Positions 8,529 to 18,728 of a DNA stretch of 64,000 bases are shown here, piece after piece. The DNA comes from Antiquaquibacter oligotrophicus. GTDB taxonomy: Bacteria; Actinomycetota; Actinomycetes; Actinomycetales; Microbacteriaceae. Below the pieces are notes generated by a model. That model searched no databases, was not told the DNA's origin, and saw nothing but the letters and a program-made list of their open reading frames with translations. Both the position numbers and the translations under genes were made by a program. Position 1 is the stretch's first letter; every line of letters begins with the position of its first letter. The stretch covers positions 434,001-498,000 of the forward strand of contig NZ_CP085036.1 in assembly GCF_020535405.1 (NCBI RefSeq), written 5' to 3'.

Positions 8529-9728
8529 TCAGGCTTCCTCGATCTCCGCGAGGAGGTCCTTGCGCGTCTGCAGGGCGATCGAGGAGGTGTCGGCGTCGGA
8601 CGCGAATCTGGGTGCGGCCTCCGGCTCATCGGCCAGACCGAAGCCGTGATCGACCGTCCACGACACCCACACTTCCGCCCCCTCGTGGACGACGGGGCCG
8701 AAGACCATGTTCTGCGCAAAGACCGTCACCGGCCCGACCCCGGGAATGGCGATTTGATACTGGGTGCTCACGCCACTGAACGACACGTCGATAACCCGTC
8801 CAGGGCCGAGGATGTTGGTGCCGGGAGCCGCTGTCGGGGCGGAGGTGGCGAGCATGAGCTTCTCCGGCCGAACTCCGATCGTCACACGCCCCGTGTGCCG
8901 CTGAGCGCGCTCCTTCGGCACTTCGATCTTCACACCAGCGACGTCCACCACTATCGAGCCGCCGGTCGACGAGGTGACCGAACCGGTGAAAAGGTTCGAC
9001 TGCCCGAGGAAGTTTGCAACGAAGGCCGTTTTCGGCAACTCATACAGTTCTTCGGGCGCGCCCATCTGCTCAATGGCGCCCTTGTTCATGACGGCGACCG
9101 TGTCGGCCATCGTCATGGCTTCTTCCTGATCGTGCGTCACATGGAGGAACGTCAGGCCGACCTCGTCCTGGATGGTTTTGAGCTCGGTCTGCATCTGTCG
9201 TCTCAACTTGAGATCGAGCGCCCCGAGCGGCTCGTCGAGGAGCAACAGCGCTGGGCGGTTGACGACCGCACGGGCGAGAGCGACGCGTTGCTGCTGGCCG
9301 CCCGAAAGCTGCTGCGGTCGACGAGACGCGAGATGATCGAGTTCCACGAGTCGCAAGGCCTCGTGCGCCTTCCCGAGCGGGTCGCCGATCTTGCGGCGGC
9401 GAAGACCGAAGGCGACGTTCTCCAGAACGGTCATATGCGGAAAGAGCGCGTACGACTGGAACACCGTATTGACCGGACGCTTGAAGGGCTTGACGCTCGT
9501 CACATCCTTGCCGCCGATGAGAATGCGACCAGCGGTGGGCTGTTCGAGTCCCGCGACGAGGCGGAGAGTTGTCGTCTTGCCGCACCCGGACGGCCCGAGA
9601 AGTGCGAAAAACGAGCCGGCCGGAATCACCAGATCGAGGTCCTCGATCGCCGTGAATCCGGGAAACCGCTTGTTGATGCCGACGAGTTCGAGATCGGCTC
9701 CGGCCTCAGCGAAGGTGCGGTCGGCCAT
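8529..9728 (-). CDS. potA: Polyamine ABC transporter ATP-binding protein (PotA-like)
   Basis: 399 residues from the ATG at 9728, which shares one base with the stop of the binding-protein gene; the 64 extra upstream residues of the open frame are antisense-like and rejected. Walker [13 protein letters not shown]-loop [12 protein letters not shown], signature [16 protein letters not shown], Walker [13 protein letters not shown] and switch His [10 protein letters not shown] are all intact. The C-terminal ~130 residues form a TOBE-type domain (GVRPEKLML). Length is normal for PotA. Energises uptake through PotB/PotC. Confidence 0.9.
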   Translation of the reverse strand: MADRTFAEAGADLELVGINKRFPGFTAIEDLDLVIPAGSFFALLGPSGCGKTTTLRLVAGLEQPTAGRILIGGKDVTSVKPFKRPVNTVFQSYALFPHMTVLENVAFGLRRRKIGDPLGKAHEALRLVELDHLASRRPQQLSGGQQQRVALARAVVNRPALLLLDEPLGALDLKLRRQMQTELKTIQDEVGLTFLHVTHDQEEAMTMADTVAVMNKGAIEQMGAPEELYELPKTAFVANFLGQSNLFTGSVTSSTGGSIVVDVAGVKIEVPKERAQRHTGRVTIGVRPEKLMLATSAPTAAPGTNILGPGRVIDVSFSGVSTQYQIAIPGVGPVTVFAQNMVFGPVVHEGAEVWVSWTVDHGFGLADEPEAAPRFASDADTSSIALQTRKDLLAEIEEA

Positions 9729-10942
9729 CAGGCACCGAGGCTGACTCGCTGGAACTCGTTGTTGAAGGCCTGATCGTCGGCCGCATCGAGCGTGCGGAAG
9801 ATGTGCGCGTTGCTGAGCGTCTCCTCGTCGGGGAAGATCAGCTGGTTTTCGGCCACCTCGGGGAACAGCTCGGCGGCCGCCTCGGCCGCTCCCACCACGG
9901 GCGTGATGTAGTTGACCCACGCTGCGACCTCGGCAGCGACCTCAGGCTCGTAGTAGTAGTTCATGAGCGCTTCCGCGTTCGCCTTGCGGGTCGACCCCAT
10001 GGGCACAACAAAGGTGTCGCCCCACAGGGTGCCACCGGTATCGGGAAGCGCGAACTTGAACCGCTCGTAGCCCACCTCCGCGTTCAGCACGGTGATGTCA
10101 CCCGACCAGCAGATCCCGGCCACAGCATCGCCGGCAACGAAGTCCTGCATGTACTCGTTGCCCTTGATCCCGAGGATCTGCCCGTCTGTGACCTGCTTCT
10201 CCAGCACCTCGATGGCAGCGCCGTACTCGTCGGTGCCCCAATCGGACGACGAAATATCGACGCCGTTGGCGAGCAGGATCACCCCCATGGTGTCGCGGAG
10301 TTCGCTGAGGACGGTGACCTTGCCCTTGAGTTCTGGTGACCACAGGTCATCGAGTGACTCCAGGCCGGCGGGCACGGCTTCCGTATCCCAAGCAAGACCC
10401 GCGAAGCCGTTCTGCCACGGCAGGGACTTCATACGCCCGGGGTCAAAATCGGGTTCCAGGAGCGACGGAGCGAGATTTGCCTTGTTCGGAATGTTCGCCT
10501 CATCCAAATCTTGGACGTATCCGAACCGGATGAGGCGAGCAACCATCCATTCCGTGAGGCAGAAAGTATCGAACCCGGGGTACTGACCGAGAGCGAGCTG
10601 GTCCTTGATGGTCCCGTAGAACGTGTTGTTGTCGTCAATGTCGACGCGGTACTCGACCGCGATGCCACTCTCCTCTTCGAACCGCATGAGAGTGGGCGAG
10701 GCTCCGGAATCGTCCTCGTCGAGGTACGCCGGCCAGTTTCCCCACACAAGTGTTGGGTCGTTCGCAGAGTTGTCCTCCGCGGGGGTGGGCGCGGTTCCCC
10801 CCGACGGCGCGCACGCCGCGAGCGCGAGAGCACCAGCTCCGATGCCCATCCCCTGCAGGACATGGCGACGGCTGAGCTGTGCCCGCTTGGCCTGCAGCAC
10901 AAGCTGGCGAATCATCGGGTCCTGGGGAAGTTCTCTCGGCAT
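9728..10942 (-). CDS. potD: Polyamine-binding lipoprotein (PotD-like substrate-binding protein)
   Basis: 404 residues from the ATG at 10942, set by a strong AAAGGAGG eight bases upstream; the longer frame was rejected. The N-terminus has a twin-arginine pair (SRRHVLQGMGIGAGALALAAC) followed by a lipobox, so it is probably exported folded and lipid-anchored outside the membrane. The body matches spermidine/putrescine-binding proteins: LVWGNWPAYLDED, FEEESGIAVEYRVD, ICWSGD, and the C-terminal NYYYEPEVAAEVAAWVNYITPV. First gene of the potDABC operon; the frameshifted FtsK-like gene ends 161 bp upstream. Confidence 0.9.
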   Translation of the reverse strand: MPRELPQDPMIRQLVLQAKRAQLSRRHVLQGMGIGAGALALAACAPSGGTAPTPAEDNSANDPTLVWGNWPAYLDEDDSGASPTLMRFEEESGIAVEYRVDIDDNNTFYGTIKDQLALGQYPGFDTFCLTEWMVARLIRFGYVQDLDEANIPNKANLAPSLLEPDFDPGRMKSLPWQNGFAGLAWDTEAVPAGLESLDDLWSPELKGKVTVLSELRDTMGVILLANGVDISSSDWGTDEYGAAIEVLEKQVTDGQILGIKGNEYMQDFVAGDAVAGICWSGDITVLNAEVGYERFKFALPDTGGTLWGDTFVVPMGSTRKANAEALMNYYYEPEVAAEVAAWVNYITPVVGAAEAAAELFPEVAENQLIFPDEETLSNAHIFRTLDAADDQAFNNEFQRVSLGA

Positions 10943-11103
10943 CGGCAGCCTCCTTTGGTTCGCGCGTCTTCGAATCCTGACACACTCCGTGAGCAGCGCA
11001 CAGCACCGAACGGACAAATCGCGCGGTTTGTAACATGAATTTCACCGAATCAGTGTCGCCGGGGCGGAAAATGTGCGGAATCCATCGTGCGGGCGGCATG
11101 GCG
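10943..11103. other. Intergenic region before potD
   Basis: 161 bp between the FtsK-like gene stop and potD. It must hold any independent potDABC promoter. A CAGGAT resembling a -10 is visible on the minus strand near 10977, without a convincing -35. No clear terminator hairpin with a T-tract is seen after the FtsK-like gene. Confidence 0.3.
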
Positions 11104-13895
11104 TTACACAGCCCGGCCAGCCCCCGGGTCGATGGGGAGACGAATACGCCCGATGGTGTTATCGGCTCGGTACTCCCACGCCATCGTCGATCCGACGGGA
11201 AGCGGTGGAGGCACGGTGCGCAGACGCGTCACCATTCGAACGTCGGAGAGCGAGCATCCGTCGAGCACAACGTGCATGGTCGAACGCAGCGACGATAAGA
11301 GCCCCCAGTGCGATTGCCACTCGTCGAGGTCGGCGACGATCGCCGACGAGCTGCTCGTCTCGGTGGTCGACACCGCCGCAATACCCTCCACCCGCCATCC
11401 CGTACGCGCGAGTTCCGCGGCTAGATAGTCGGCCCGCGTCGAGGCCACTGCGAGCGAGCGACCGGGCTGCGGCACGGCCACGACCGGTTCGCGGCCGGTG
11501 TCGCGCACCTGCGCGAAGTGTGCCACCTGGATACGTGTGTCGCCCCTGAAACCCCACCCGGGGTGAGGACGTGCCGCAAAGGACTCACTCCTTCCACCCG
11601 CCAGCACCCAGTCCTGGCGCGAGGATGCCCAAGGAGGATCGTCGACGGGAAGAGAGCAGCAAGCGCGAGTGACTCGCCCTGGAGCCGCACCGCGCTCGCA
11701 GCAACCATGAACCCCCCACCCGGCCCTTCGCGCAGGATGCGGGTCAGCGAGTCCAGCCACGCGACACGGTGCTCACCGGAGAAACGCGACAGGATCGCAT
11801 CCAGGTCATCGATGATCAGGATGCCCGGCTCCAGCCGATCAGTGTCGAGCCGATCCGCGGCCTCCGCAACGACATCCCACGCCCGCGGCGGGTCGGGCGG
11901 AACACGGATGCCCGGAATGCCTGCCAACGTGGTGCTCTTGCCACTGCGCGGGCCTCCGATGACGAGAAGGTTCCCGTCGGCGCTCGGATCCCACCCGAAA
12001 GTCTCTTGCCGCTGGACCTCGGGGATATCCGCGGCGCCCAGAGCGATGCCTCCCTCGATTCGCGCGAGCGTTGATGGCGCAATGTCACGTGGGAGCGGAT
12101 CCAACCACGGTCGCCGTGGACGCGCCGCTCGGGCCCAGCGCTTCCGCACCACGTCGGCGTCGGCCGCATCGGCGAGTCCGACCTGGAGTGTTTCCGTGTC
12201 TGCACCTGCCCGGCGGACCACGACGCGACCGCGGCTCGCGGCGCTCAACTCCGACGCCTCGGATGTTCCGACGACGGCATGACTATCGGCGGCATTGTTG
12301 ACGCGAAGCGAGAGTCGAAGATCGGCATTGGCCAGGAGGGAGTCTTTGACCACTCCGGCGGGGCGCTGAGTGCACAAAATGAGGTGCACGCCGAGCGAGC
12401 GACCGCGTGCCGCGATGTCGGCGAAGAGCGCATGGAGGTCGGGGAACTCGGCGAGCATCGCAGCGAACTCGTCGGCCACGATCACGAGGCGCGGCATCGA
12501 CACGTCCTCGATGCCCCGAGCTCCGGTCACGGCCAATCGAGTTTCCCGGTAGCGCAATTCGGCCCGGAGGCTCGCCAGCGCCCGCTCCGCTTCGTGCTCG
12601 TCGAGGTCGTTGATCGTCCCGACGACATGCGGGAGCGAGGCCAGCGGGGCGAATGCAGATCCACCCTTGAAGTCGATGAGAAGAAAAGAGACTCGCTCCG
12701 GGGAATGCTCTGCCGCCATGGCGATGACCCAGGCGATGAGCAGTTCGCTCTTGCCACTCCCCGTTGTTCCGGCCACCACGGCGTGTGGACCTTCGGCGAC
12801 CAGATCGAGTGACACGGGGCCGCTCGGACCGACAACGGGTGTGCACGGAAGCCCCGGTGCCGCCTCGTCCGCGACAGGGCGAAGGAGCGAACCTAGCGTC
12901 ACGCTGTGCGGCAGTGCGGCTCCGATCTCCGCGACGGCCCTGGGGTCGTCGCGAAGGCGCGAGACCCAGGCCTCCGCCTCCCGTTGCGAGACGAAGGCGA
13001 GCCGGAGCGACACGCGGGCATCCGGCTCAGGATGCTGGACAACACGTGCCTCGTGCGGCCCCGTCACGACAACGATGCGGCACGTCGGCGGAATCTCCGC
13101 CTCCGATCCGCCGAGAGCCAGACGGATCACCGGATCAGCGTGACCGTGCTGTCCGAACGTGATGATCGACGCTCCGCCGGTGTCGCTGGCTTCGACGCGA
13201 CGATGCGGAATGAGAGTGAGCCACAGCTCGCTGAGCTCATCGGAACAACTCATCCAGTAGTCCGCCGGTGGAAGAGAGCGAAGCAGCTGCAGCACGAGGC
13301 CGCGATAGACGGCGAGCGCGGTAGGCGCAGGCCCGACAATTCCGATTCCCAAGCGCGGGTCGGCGCCGAAGGGGCCGAGCAGTGTCCGGGCGGAAACCGC
13401 GATGTCAGTGATGTCGTCGCCGCTGCCGGCTGGCGGGGTGACCTCGAGCGAACTGCGGATGTCCGCTTCCCCGAGGACGACAACGAGAGCGCGTGTATCC
13501 GCGTGCCACAGTCCTCTGTCGTGCCGGCGCGACAGGATGGCCGGACCGTCGGGCCAGGCGTCCAAGAGCGCATCGCGCTCGCGCGAATGGGCGCGGACGA
13601 TGTGTGCGCGTGCCTCGAGCATCTCGCGGTCGAACCTGGCCCGCTCGCGCGCGGCCCCGCGTCGACCGCCCCACCATTGGTCTCCAACGCTCGCGAGCGC
13701 TGTCACGGGGCCGAGTGCGGCGAAGCCGAGAGCGAAGAGTGACCCCGTGATCAGCCAGAGCGCCACCGAGACGACCACGGGTGCCAGTACCGCGAGCACG
13801 GGAAAGCGCCACGGCGTGGCGGGGGCGACCGGTGTGGGCAGAACGAGTCGGTTGTCTAACACGGCCGCAGTCTGCCGCCTCGCGCGGCCCGACAT
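11104..13895 (-). CDS. EccC/EssC-like FtsK/SpoIIIE ATPase, interrupted by a -1 frameshift near 11628
   Basis: Two open frames make one protein. Frame 1 runs from 13895 to about 11628 (756 residues); the protein-like continuation lies in the -1 frame to the TAA at 11104 (174 residues), about 930 in all. Two N-terminal membrane segments (residues 31-70). ATPase domain 1: Walker A GTTGSGKSE (376-384), LLIDFKGGSAFAPL, Walker B LVIVADEF (470-477), and RGRSLGVHLILCTQRP, as in type VII secretion motors. Domain 2: Walker A GGPRSGKST (647-655) and GILIIDDLD. After the shift the text reads ASSRQDWVLAGG...RIQVAHF, in keeping with the end of such a domain. A GTG at 13862 is an alternative start. No WXG100, EccB, EccD or EccE gene is in the window. 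It is the last gene of the minus-strand module. Confidence 0.78.
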
Positions 13896-13952
13896 CCGGT
13901 GACTGAGCGGAGCTGTGCAGAACTAGCCGTCCACAACGCAGGGAGGTGGCGG

Positions 13953-15002
13953 TCAGCTCACGATGAAGAACTGCTCACCGATCTCCACGCGCGTGCCTCG
14001 CGCGATGCGGTAACGCTTGCCGGGTTCGCAGCGGCGTGCTGGCCGCTCGGGCTCTCGAACGATCGTGCCGTTGCCGGAGTAGCGATCGCTCACCCAGAAG
14101 GCACCGCCCTCCCGCCCGAATTCGAGGTGTGTCTTGGATACGGACTTGCCGGGATCCGAGATCGCCACGATCGTGTCCATGTGTTCGCCGGGTTCGGGGG
14201 TCGGATTACGACCCAGCAGCCCGGTTCCCGTGACACTCACACTCTCGCCCGTACTGAACTGCAGGATGAATCGGTCGCCACCCGCGCCCGGCGCCACGAT
14301 TCTGGTCTGCTCGAGGTCCTCATCAAGTCGCAGCACAGCATCGACGGGCGTTGCGGCCGCGTGCCGTCCGTCCGTCGACCGGGCGATCGGCTCGGGCACG
14401 CCCGGCTCAGGCACGACCGGCTCAGGCACGACCGGCTCAGGCGCGACCGGCTCGGGCGCACTGTCGGTCACGACGAGCGGGTCATCACTCCACGGGAACG
14501 GCTCGATGATCTCGGTGTCACGCGGAAGAGCACTGCCACCGACGCGAACGAGACCGCACTCGCCGCAGAAGATATCCGTCTCGGAGAGTGCTGCTCCGCA
14601 TTGCGCGCATGTCAAGCCGTGCTCACCCGGTGCGTCTTCTCGAGATGCGGGTGGGGCGGTGGGCGCGTGGACGATGGGCTCCGGCTGGGATGGCGGAGGC
14701 GGCGGAGTGGCCTCGGGCGGGGCTACCGGAGCGGGAGGCGTGGTGGCAACGGGAGGGGTCGGATTCTGGTCAACCACAGCGGGCGGGAGGTCGGCGAGGA
14801 AGTCCTCGCGCACCGCCGGATGCTGAGCCTCCGGCACCACGAGGTCCTCGACGACGAGCTCCTGGAGGGACCAGGGCGCGAGGGCGGGCTCTTCCGCCGC
14901 CGGTGCGGGCGTAGCCGCGTCGCGCACGGCGACGGCTCGACCACATTCGCCGCAAAACATGGCTCCGACCGGCAAATGGGTTCCGCAGTAGGAACAGGTC
15001 AC
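13953..15002 (-). CDS. Double zinc-ribbon and FHA-domain protein
   Basis: 349 residues, GTG start. Two CxxC...CxxC zinc ribbons (C3/C6/C17/C20 and C132/C135/C146/C149) flank a Pro/Ala-rich linker. A second linker carries an imperfect five-residue Pro-Glu-Pro repeat (about 184-205). The C-terminal ~100 residues are an FHA domain that binds phosphothreonine: GLLGRNP, KSVSKTHLEF and SDRYSGNGTIV hold the Arg, Ser-x-x-His and Asn landmarks. A candidate phospho-site, EQTRIV (T233), lies just before it. Cytoplasmic. Placed between the transglutaminase-like gene and the EccC-like ATPase, it may link kinase signalling to that motor. Confidence 0.85.
   Translation of the reverse strand: MTCSYCGTHLPVGAMFCGECGRAVAVRDAATPAPAAEEPALAPWSLQELVVEDLVVPEAQHPAVREDFLADLPPAVVDQNPTPPVATTPPAPVAPPEATPPPPPSQPEPIVHAPTAPPASREDAPGEHGLTCAQCGAALSETDIFCGECGLVRVGGSALPRDTEIIEPFPWSDDPLVVTDSAPEPVAPEPVVPEPVVPEPGVPEPIARSTDGRHAAATPVDAVLRLDEDLEQTRIVAPGAGGDRFILQFSTGESVSVTGTGLLGRNPTPEPGEHMDTIVAISDPGKSVSKTHLEFGREGGAFWVSDRYSGNGTIVREPERPARRCEPGKRYRIARGTRVEIGEQFFIVS
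14388..14453 (-). repeat. 15-bp imperfect tandem repeat coding for a Val-Pro-Glu-Pro linker
   Basis: About four copies of a 15-bp unit (GGCTCAGGCACGACC on the + strand) inside the zinc-ribbon/FHA gene encode APEP/VPEP/VPEP/VPEP. Such in-frame units easily change copy number and here set linker length. Confidence 0.7.
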
Positions 15003-15012
15003 GGTCGTCCTT

Positions 15013-17295
15013 CTATCGGGAAAAAATCCTGGTCACACTATAGCCACCGAGGGAGCGCAGGGAGACGCGAGCCTTCAGCCGCTGCCAACGGGTCAGGCCT
15101 GAGTCCAGAGTGCCACGCAGGTCGTCGACCGCACGCCATACGACGTCGGCATCCTCCGCTGTCGGTTCGTCCGGAGAGAACGTCGCCCTGTCCGCGACCG
15201 CGGCGAGGACCTGTGCCCCGACAACCCCGGTTACCCCTGCGACCTCGCTTCGGGTGCTCGAGGGTGCAGTCGAGACGCCGTGGTCGAGCACGGCATCCTC
15301 GAACTCGCGCCATCCTCCCGCGACGCGATCGGCGGGGAGCGTAGCGCGTCGTCGCAGACGGCGACGTCGGGCTTTCGCAACGATGATGACGAGGAAGGGC
15401 GAGATGAGGATCGCAAGCGCAAGCAGGACCCAGCCGAGCACCGTTGCGATCGCCAAGAGCACTCCCCAGAGCGGGTTGAGGTCAGGGGGAAGCTCTTGCT
15501 CGCTGTCGGGCGTCTCCTGGCGATCGGGTTGCTCGGTGTCGACGACCGGCGGGGGAACGATCGTCGGGGGGCGCGACACCTGCGCGTTGTCCTCCGGGAG
15601 TTCTTCGGGAATGTCGCGGTAGGGCGGAGTGACATCGAGGGCCACCCAGCCGTACTGAGCGGTATCGACCTCCACATAGGCGACGACGTCACCGCCTCGC
15701 ACGACACCATCCTGAGGGACGAAACCGAGCACCACACGAGAGGGGAAGCCGAGCTCTCGCGCCATGAGCGCGGCGGTCGCGGCGTACTGTTCGCCGTCGC
15801 CGATCATCCGAGGCGCCGACAGGAGTTCGGTGAGACGATCGGACCCGTGTCCAGATCGGCTGGGAGGCTCGTCGTCGGTTACGCCGTGGCTGATATAGCC
15901 GTTGACGGCCAAGCCATCCAGCATGGCGGCCAGTTGTGCGCCGGGACCGTCCACTCCCGACACGTATTCCTCGAGAACGGTCACGAGTTCCTCGGGCACA
16001 CCTGTCGCCTCCGGCACCACTGCGGACCCCGGTTCGAGATCTGAGATGTCCGAGAGTGCCGGCGATGGCGGCACGACCGAGTCGAGCTGGTAGCGATCTC
16101 CAGAGCTCAGGCCGCGCAGATCTGCCGCGGTGCCCGTGGTGTCGTTGTAGAAGAACGCTCCCCGGAGGTCTGCACCGTCAGGCCCCTCGAAGTCGATGGA
16201 TCGCAGCTTTCCCACGGTAGGCACCCACACACCCGAGTACTGGTCGATCTCAATCGACGTCGACGTGTCGACCCCCTCGAGTCCAGACTGGTCGAACGTG
16301 GACGGCACACGTACGAAGGCACCGGATTCGCTGGTCACCGCAGCGCTTCCGACGGCAAAAACGACGCCGTCGTAGGTGTCGAGCGTTGCCAGCCGCACCA
16401 ACTCCCCGTCCTGTCCGCTGACACGGAAGAGCACCGAATCGACCGTGTCTTCTTGCCAATAGCTTCGAAACGCGGAGAGCGGGCTGACGTAGTCGCGCGG
16501 ATCGAAAGGCTGTTCCACGGCGGTGCGAAGCACGGTACGCGCCGTCGTCGGAGCGAGAGCCGACGCCGCTCCGACTCCCGCGCCTGCAGCAAGGACGAGC
16601 AGAACGAGGCCGCCGGCGAGTGCTCGGAAACCGGCGGCGTCTCGGGTCGGATGCTCGTCCGTCTCGCGAGCGAGGGCCGCCGTAGCTGCACGACGACGCC
16701 CCTGCCGAAAGCCGATGAGAGCGAGTGCGACGGCGGTCAGAAGAGCGATGGGGAGGATGACACTGGCGGCCCGATCATCCGGCCCGAAGGCGACGGCGAC
16801 GATGTACACGATGACGGCAGGGAGCACGGATGCTTCCGGAACACGCGTTCTCGTCGCGATCGAAACGCCGATCACGACCGAGAGGAGCACGAGGAGAAAA
16901 GCGGGAACCAGGAGCGCCTCGTAGTCGCCGACGGGAAGCGTGACGGTGAGGAGCTGCTTCCACCCGAGTGCGACGCCGGCGAGGAGATCGAGGATTCCCT
17001 CGGGAGTGGGAAAAATCCCGTTGAGCGCGCGGGAGGGAACGGCGACCGGCACTCCGACCGCCACAAAATAGAGCGCGGTCAGGATCATGACAACCCATGA
17101 CGGGTGACGGAATCGGGCGCCAAGGCCCGCGACAACGGCACCCCCTACGAGTCCCGCGCCGATCGCCACAAGAATGCCGCGGCTCTCGTAGATGGGCCAC
17201 AGCGCCGCGCCCGCGATGAGGGTGACAAGCCAGACCGCAAGGATCGCGAACACGATCCGCGCCACGGGAACCCGCTCGCGCGACGGCGCCTTCAC
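15013..17295 (-). CDS. Transglutaminase-like membrane protein, catalytic Cys and His replaced
   Basis: 760 residues, GTG start overlapping the DUF58 stop. About five or six N-terminal membrane segments (residues 11-245), an extracytoplasmic part (250-600), another membrane segment (about 606-636) and a cytoplasmic tail; this is the TgpA-like layout. The transglutaminase core is recognisable: GDGEQYAATAALMARELGFP aligns with the usual G-Y-C-E-x-F-A block, but the Cys position is Gly501. The usual His before the second strand is Val538 (VVAYVEVDT), while the third Asp is kept (VALDVTPP, D554). It therefore looks like a pseudoenzyme with a structural or binding role. Such genes commonly accompany MoxR and DUF58. 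Confidence 0.82.
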   Translation of the reverse strand: MKAPSRERVPVARIVFAILAVWLVTLIAGAALWPIYESRGILVAIGAGLVGGAVVAGLGARFRHPSWVVMILTALYFVAVGVPVAVPSRALNGIFPTPEGILDLLAGVALGWKQLLTVTLPVGDYEALLVPAFLLVLLSVVIGVSIATRTRVPEASVLPAVIVYIVAVAFGPDDRAASVILPIALLTAVALALIGFRQGRRRAATAALARETDEHPTRDAAGFRALAGGLVLLVLAAGAGVGAASALAPTTARTVLRTAVEQPFDPRDYVSPLSAFRSYWQEDTVDSVLFRVSGQDGELVRLATLDTYDGVVFAVGSAAVTSESGAFVRVPSTFDQSGLEGVDTSTSIEIDQYSGVWVPTVGKLRSIDFEGPDGADLRGAFFYNDTTGTAADLRGLSSGDRYQLDSVVPPSPALSDISDLEPGSAVVPEATGVPEELVTVLEEYVSGVDGPGAQLAAMLDGLAVNGYISHGVTDDEPPSRSGHGSDRLTELLSAPRMIGDGEQYAATAALMARELGFPSRVVLGFVPQDGVVRGGDVVAYVEVDTAQYGWVALDVTPPYRDIPEELPEDNAQVSRPPTIVPPPVVDTEQPDRQETPDSEQELPPDLNPLWGVLLAIATVLGWVLLALAILISPFLVIIVAKARRRRLRRRATLPADRVAGGWREFEDAVLDHGVSTAPSSTRSEVAGVTGVVGAQVLAAVADRATFSPDEPTAEDADVVWRAVDDLRGTLDSGLTRWQRLKARVSLRSLGGYSVTRIFSR

Positions 17296-18728
17296 TCTGC
17301 CGCCGATCGCGACAGGGCCTTCTGAAGGTCTTCGAGGTAGCCGATGGTGAGGACACTGAGGCCTGGCACCCTTCGCAGACCGGGCGGCTCATCCGGGTTA
17401 CAGACGACGGCCACAACATCGACATCGGGCGGGAAGAGAGTGGACGCCGCGCGCAGTTCACTGGGGCTCACACCCGAACCGCACACGAGGAAGGCCACGG
17501 AGACGCCGACGGTCCGATCGCCGGTCACGCGCGCAATGTCGTGCATTCCGAGCGCCGACTCGGAGAGTTCGACTCCCGCGAGATCATCGAGAAGCCTCGA
17601 TCGCGACAGCGACGACAACTCGCGCACAGCGTAGAGCTTTCTCTTCGCAAACTGAGGTGTCTCGACACCCGTCACGACCGTGATGGTGCGCGCATCCCGA
17701 ATGGCGCGAGCCCCGAGCGATCCCGCGACACTCACAGCGAGTTCGAACTCGTCTGGCGACCCGTAGTCCGCGTCGGCAACACTCAGCGCGACAACGAGGT
17801 GGCTGCGCCTGGTCTCCTCGAACTGCCGCACCATGTAGGTGCCGGTTTTTGCCGTCGACTTCCAGTGGATGTTGCGGCGCTCATCCCCCGGGACGTACTC
17901 GCGGATGGCATGGAAGGCGACATCGTTGGCCGCCAGGTCGCGCGTGGGGTTTCCCTCGAGATCTCGGATGAGTCCGGTGCTCATGCTGGGAATACCCACG
18001 GTGCGCGGATGAATGTACAGCTGTGCGACGTCCGCCCACACGACATCTCGGCGCACGATGCCGATCGGGTCCGCGCGAACTGTCCGCACGGGTCCGACGG
18101 TGATGATGCCGCGACGCGAGCTCGGAACAACAAACTCTCGAGTGGACTCCGCTCCTCCGGCGAGGCCGGGAAGGGCGAGTTCCACCACACCGGGACCGAC
18201 GGGGACCTCGACGGTGGTGCCGATCGCCCGTCGGCGCGATGGATTGCGCACATCGATCTCGCCGATCGCTCGCTCCCCGACCACCACCCGCGAACGCGGA
18301 ATGCGAACAGACAGCCGCATCGGCGACCGTCCGATCAGGTAGACGACCGCGAGGGACACGAGTGTGACGAGTGCCCATCCGAGCACAACGAACTCGACGA
18401 TCCCCCAGACGTACCCGGCGATCAGTGCGGCCGGTGCAAGCACGATCAGGGTCCATCCGACGGGCGAGATAACGTCGGCGACGCGACCGAACACCCGCGA
18501 GGTGACCTTGCGAATGGCTCGACCAATCCTGACAACCCCGATGACAAGGTCTGCAAGGAATCCGGTACGGTCACCGACGATCTTCGTTCGAGCGTTCGTC
18601 AGTCCCCGCGTACCCGTACTGAAGTGACTGTCGAATCTGGACGAGGTTGCATCCCGGGCACGCGTGGACTGCCGCGTCGATGACGCAGCCGTCTTCGACG
18701 CGGCAGAGCCGCCAACCGTTCGTGCCAC
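17292..18728 (-). CDS. DUF58-domain membrane protein
   Basis: 478 residues, GTG start one base after the MoxR stop. Two adjacent membrane segments at about 92-132 (VGWTLIVLAPAALIAGYVWG and VLGWALVTLVSLAVVYL). The DUF58 hallmark FHAIREYVPGDERRNIHWKS is followed by MVRQFEETR and a vWA-like fold, LVVALSVADADYGSPDEFE. DUF58 proteins almost always travel with MoxR ATPases, which are thought to remodel them; the exact job is unknown. The Ser/Thr-rich first 50 residues are probably disordered. Confidence 0.88.
   Translation of the reverse strand: MARTVGGSAASKTAASSTRQSTRARDATSSRFDSHFSTGTRGLTNARTKIVGDRTGFLADLVIGVVRIGRAIRKVTSRVFGRVADVISPVGWTLIVLAPAALIAGYVWGIVEFVVLGWALVTLVSLAVVYLIGRSPMRLSVRIPRSRVVVGERAIGEIDVRNPSRRRAIGTTVEVPVGPGVVELALPGLAGGAESTREFVVPSSRRGIITVGPVRTVRADPIGIVRRDVVWADVAQLYIHPRTVGIPSMSTGLIRDLEGNPTRDLAANDVAFHAIREYVPGDERRNIHWKSTAKTGTYMVRQFEETRRSHLVVALSVADADYGSPDEFELAVSVAGSLGARAIRDARTITVVTGVETPQFAKRKLYAVRELSSLSRSRLLDDLAGVELSESALGMHDIARVTGDRTVGVSVAFLVCGSGVSPSELRAASTLFPPDVDVVAVVCNPDEPPGLRRVPGLSVLTIGYLEDLQKALSRSAAE

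Noticed and set aside
11621..11640. Programmed -1 frameshift site in the EccC-like gene
   Set aside because: No slippery heptamer or obvious downstream pseudoknot; a lost G in a G run explains it more simply.
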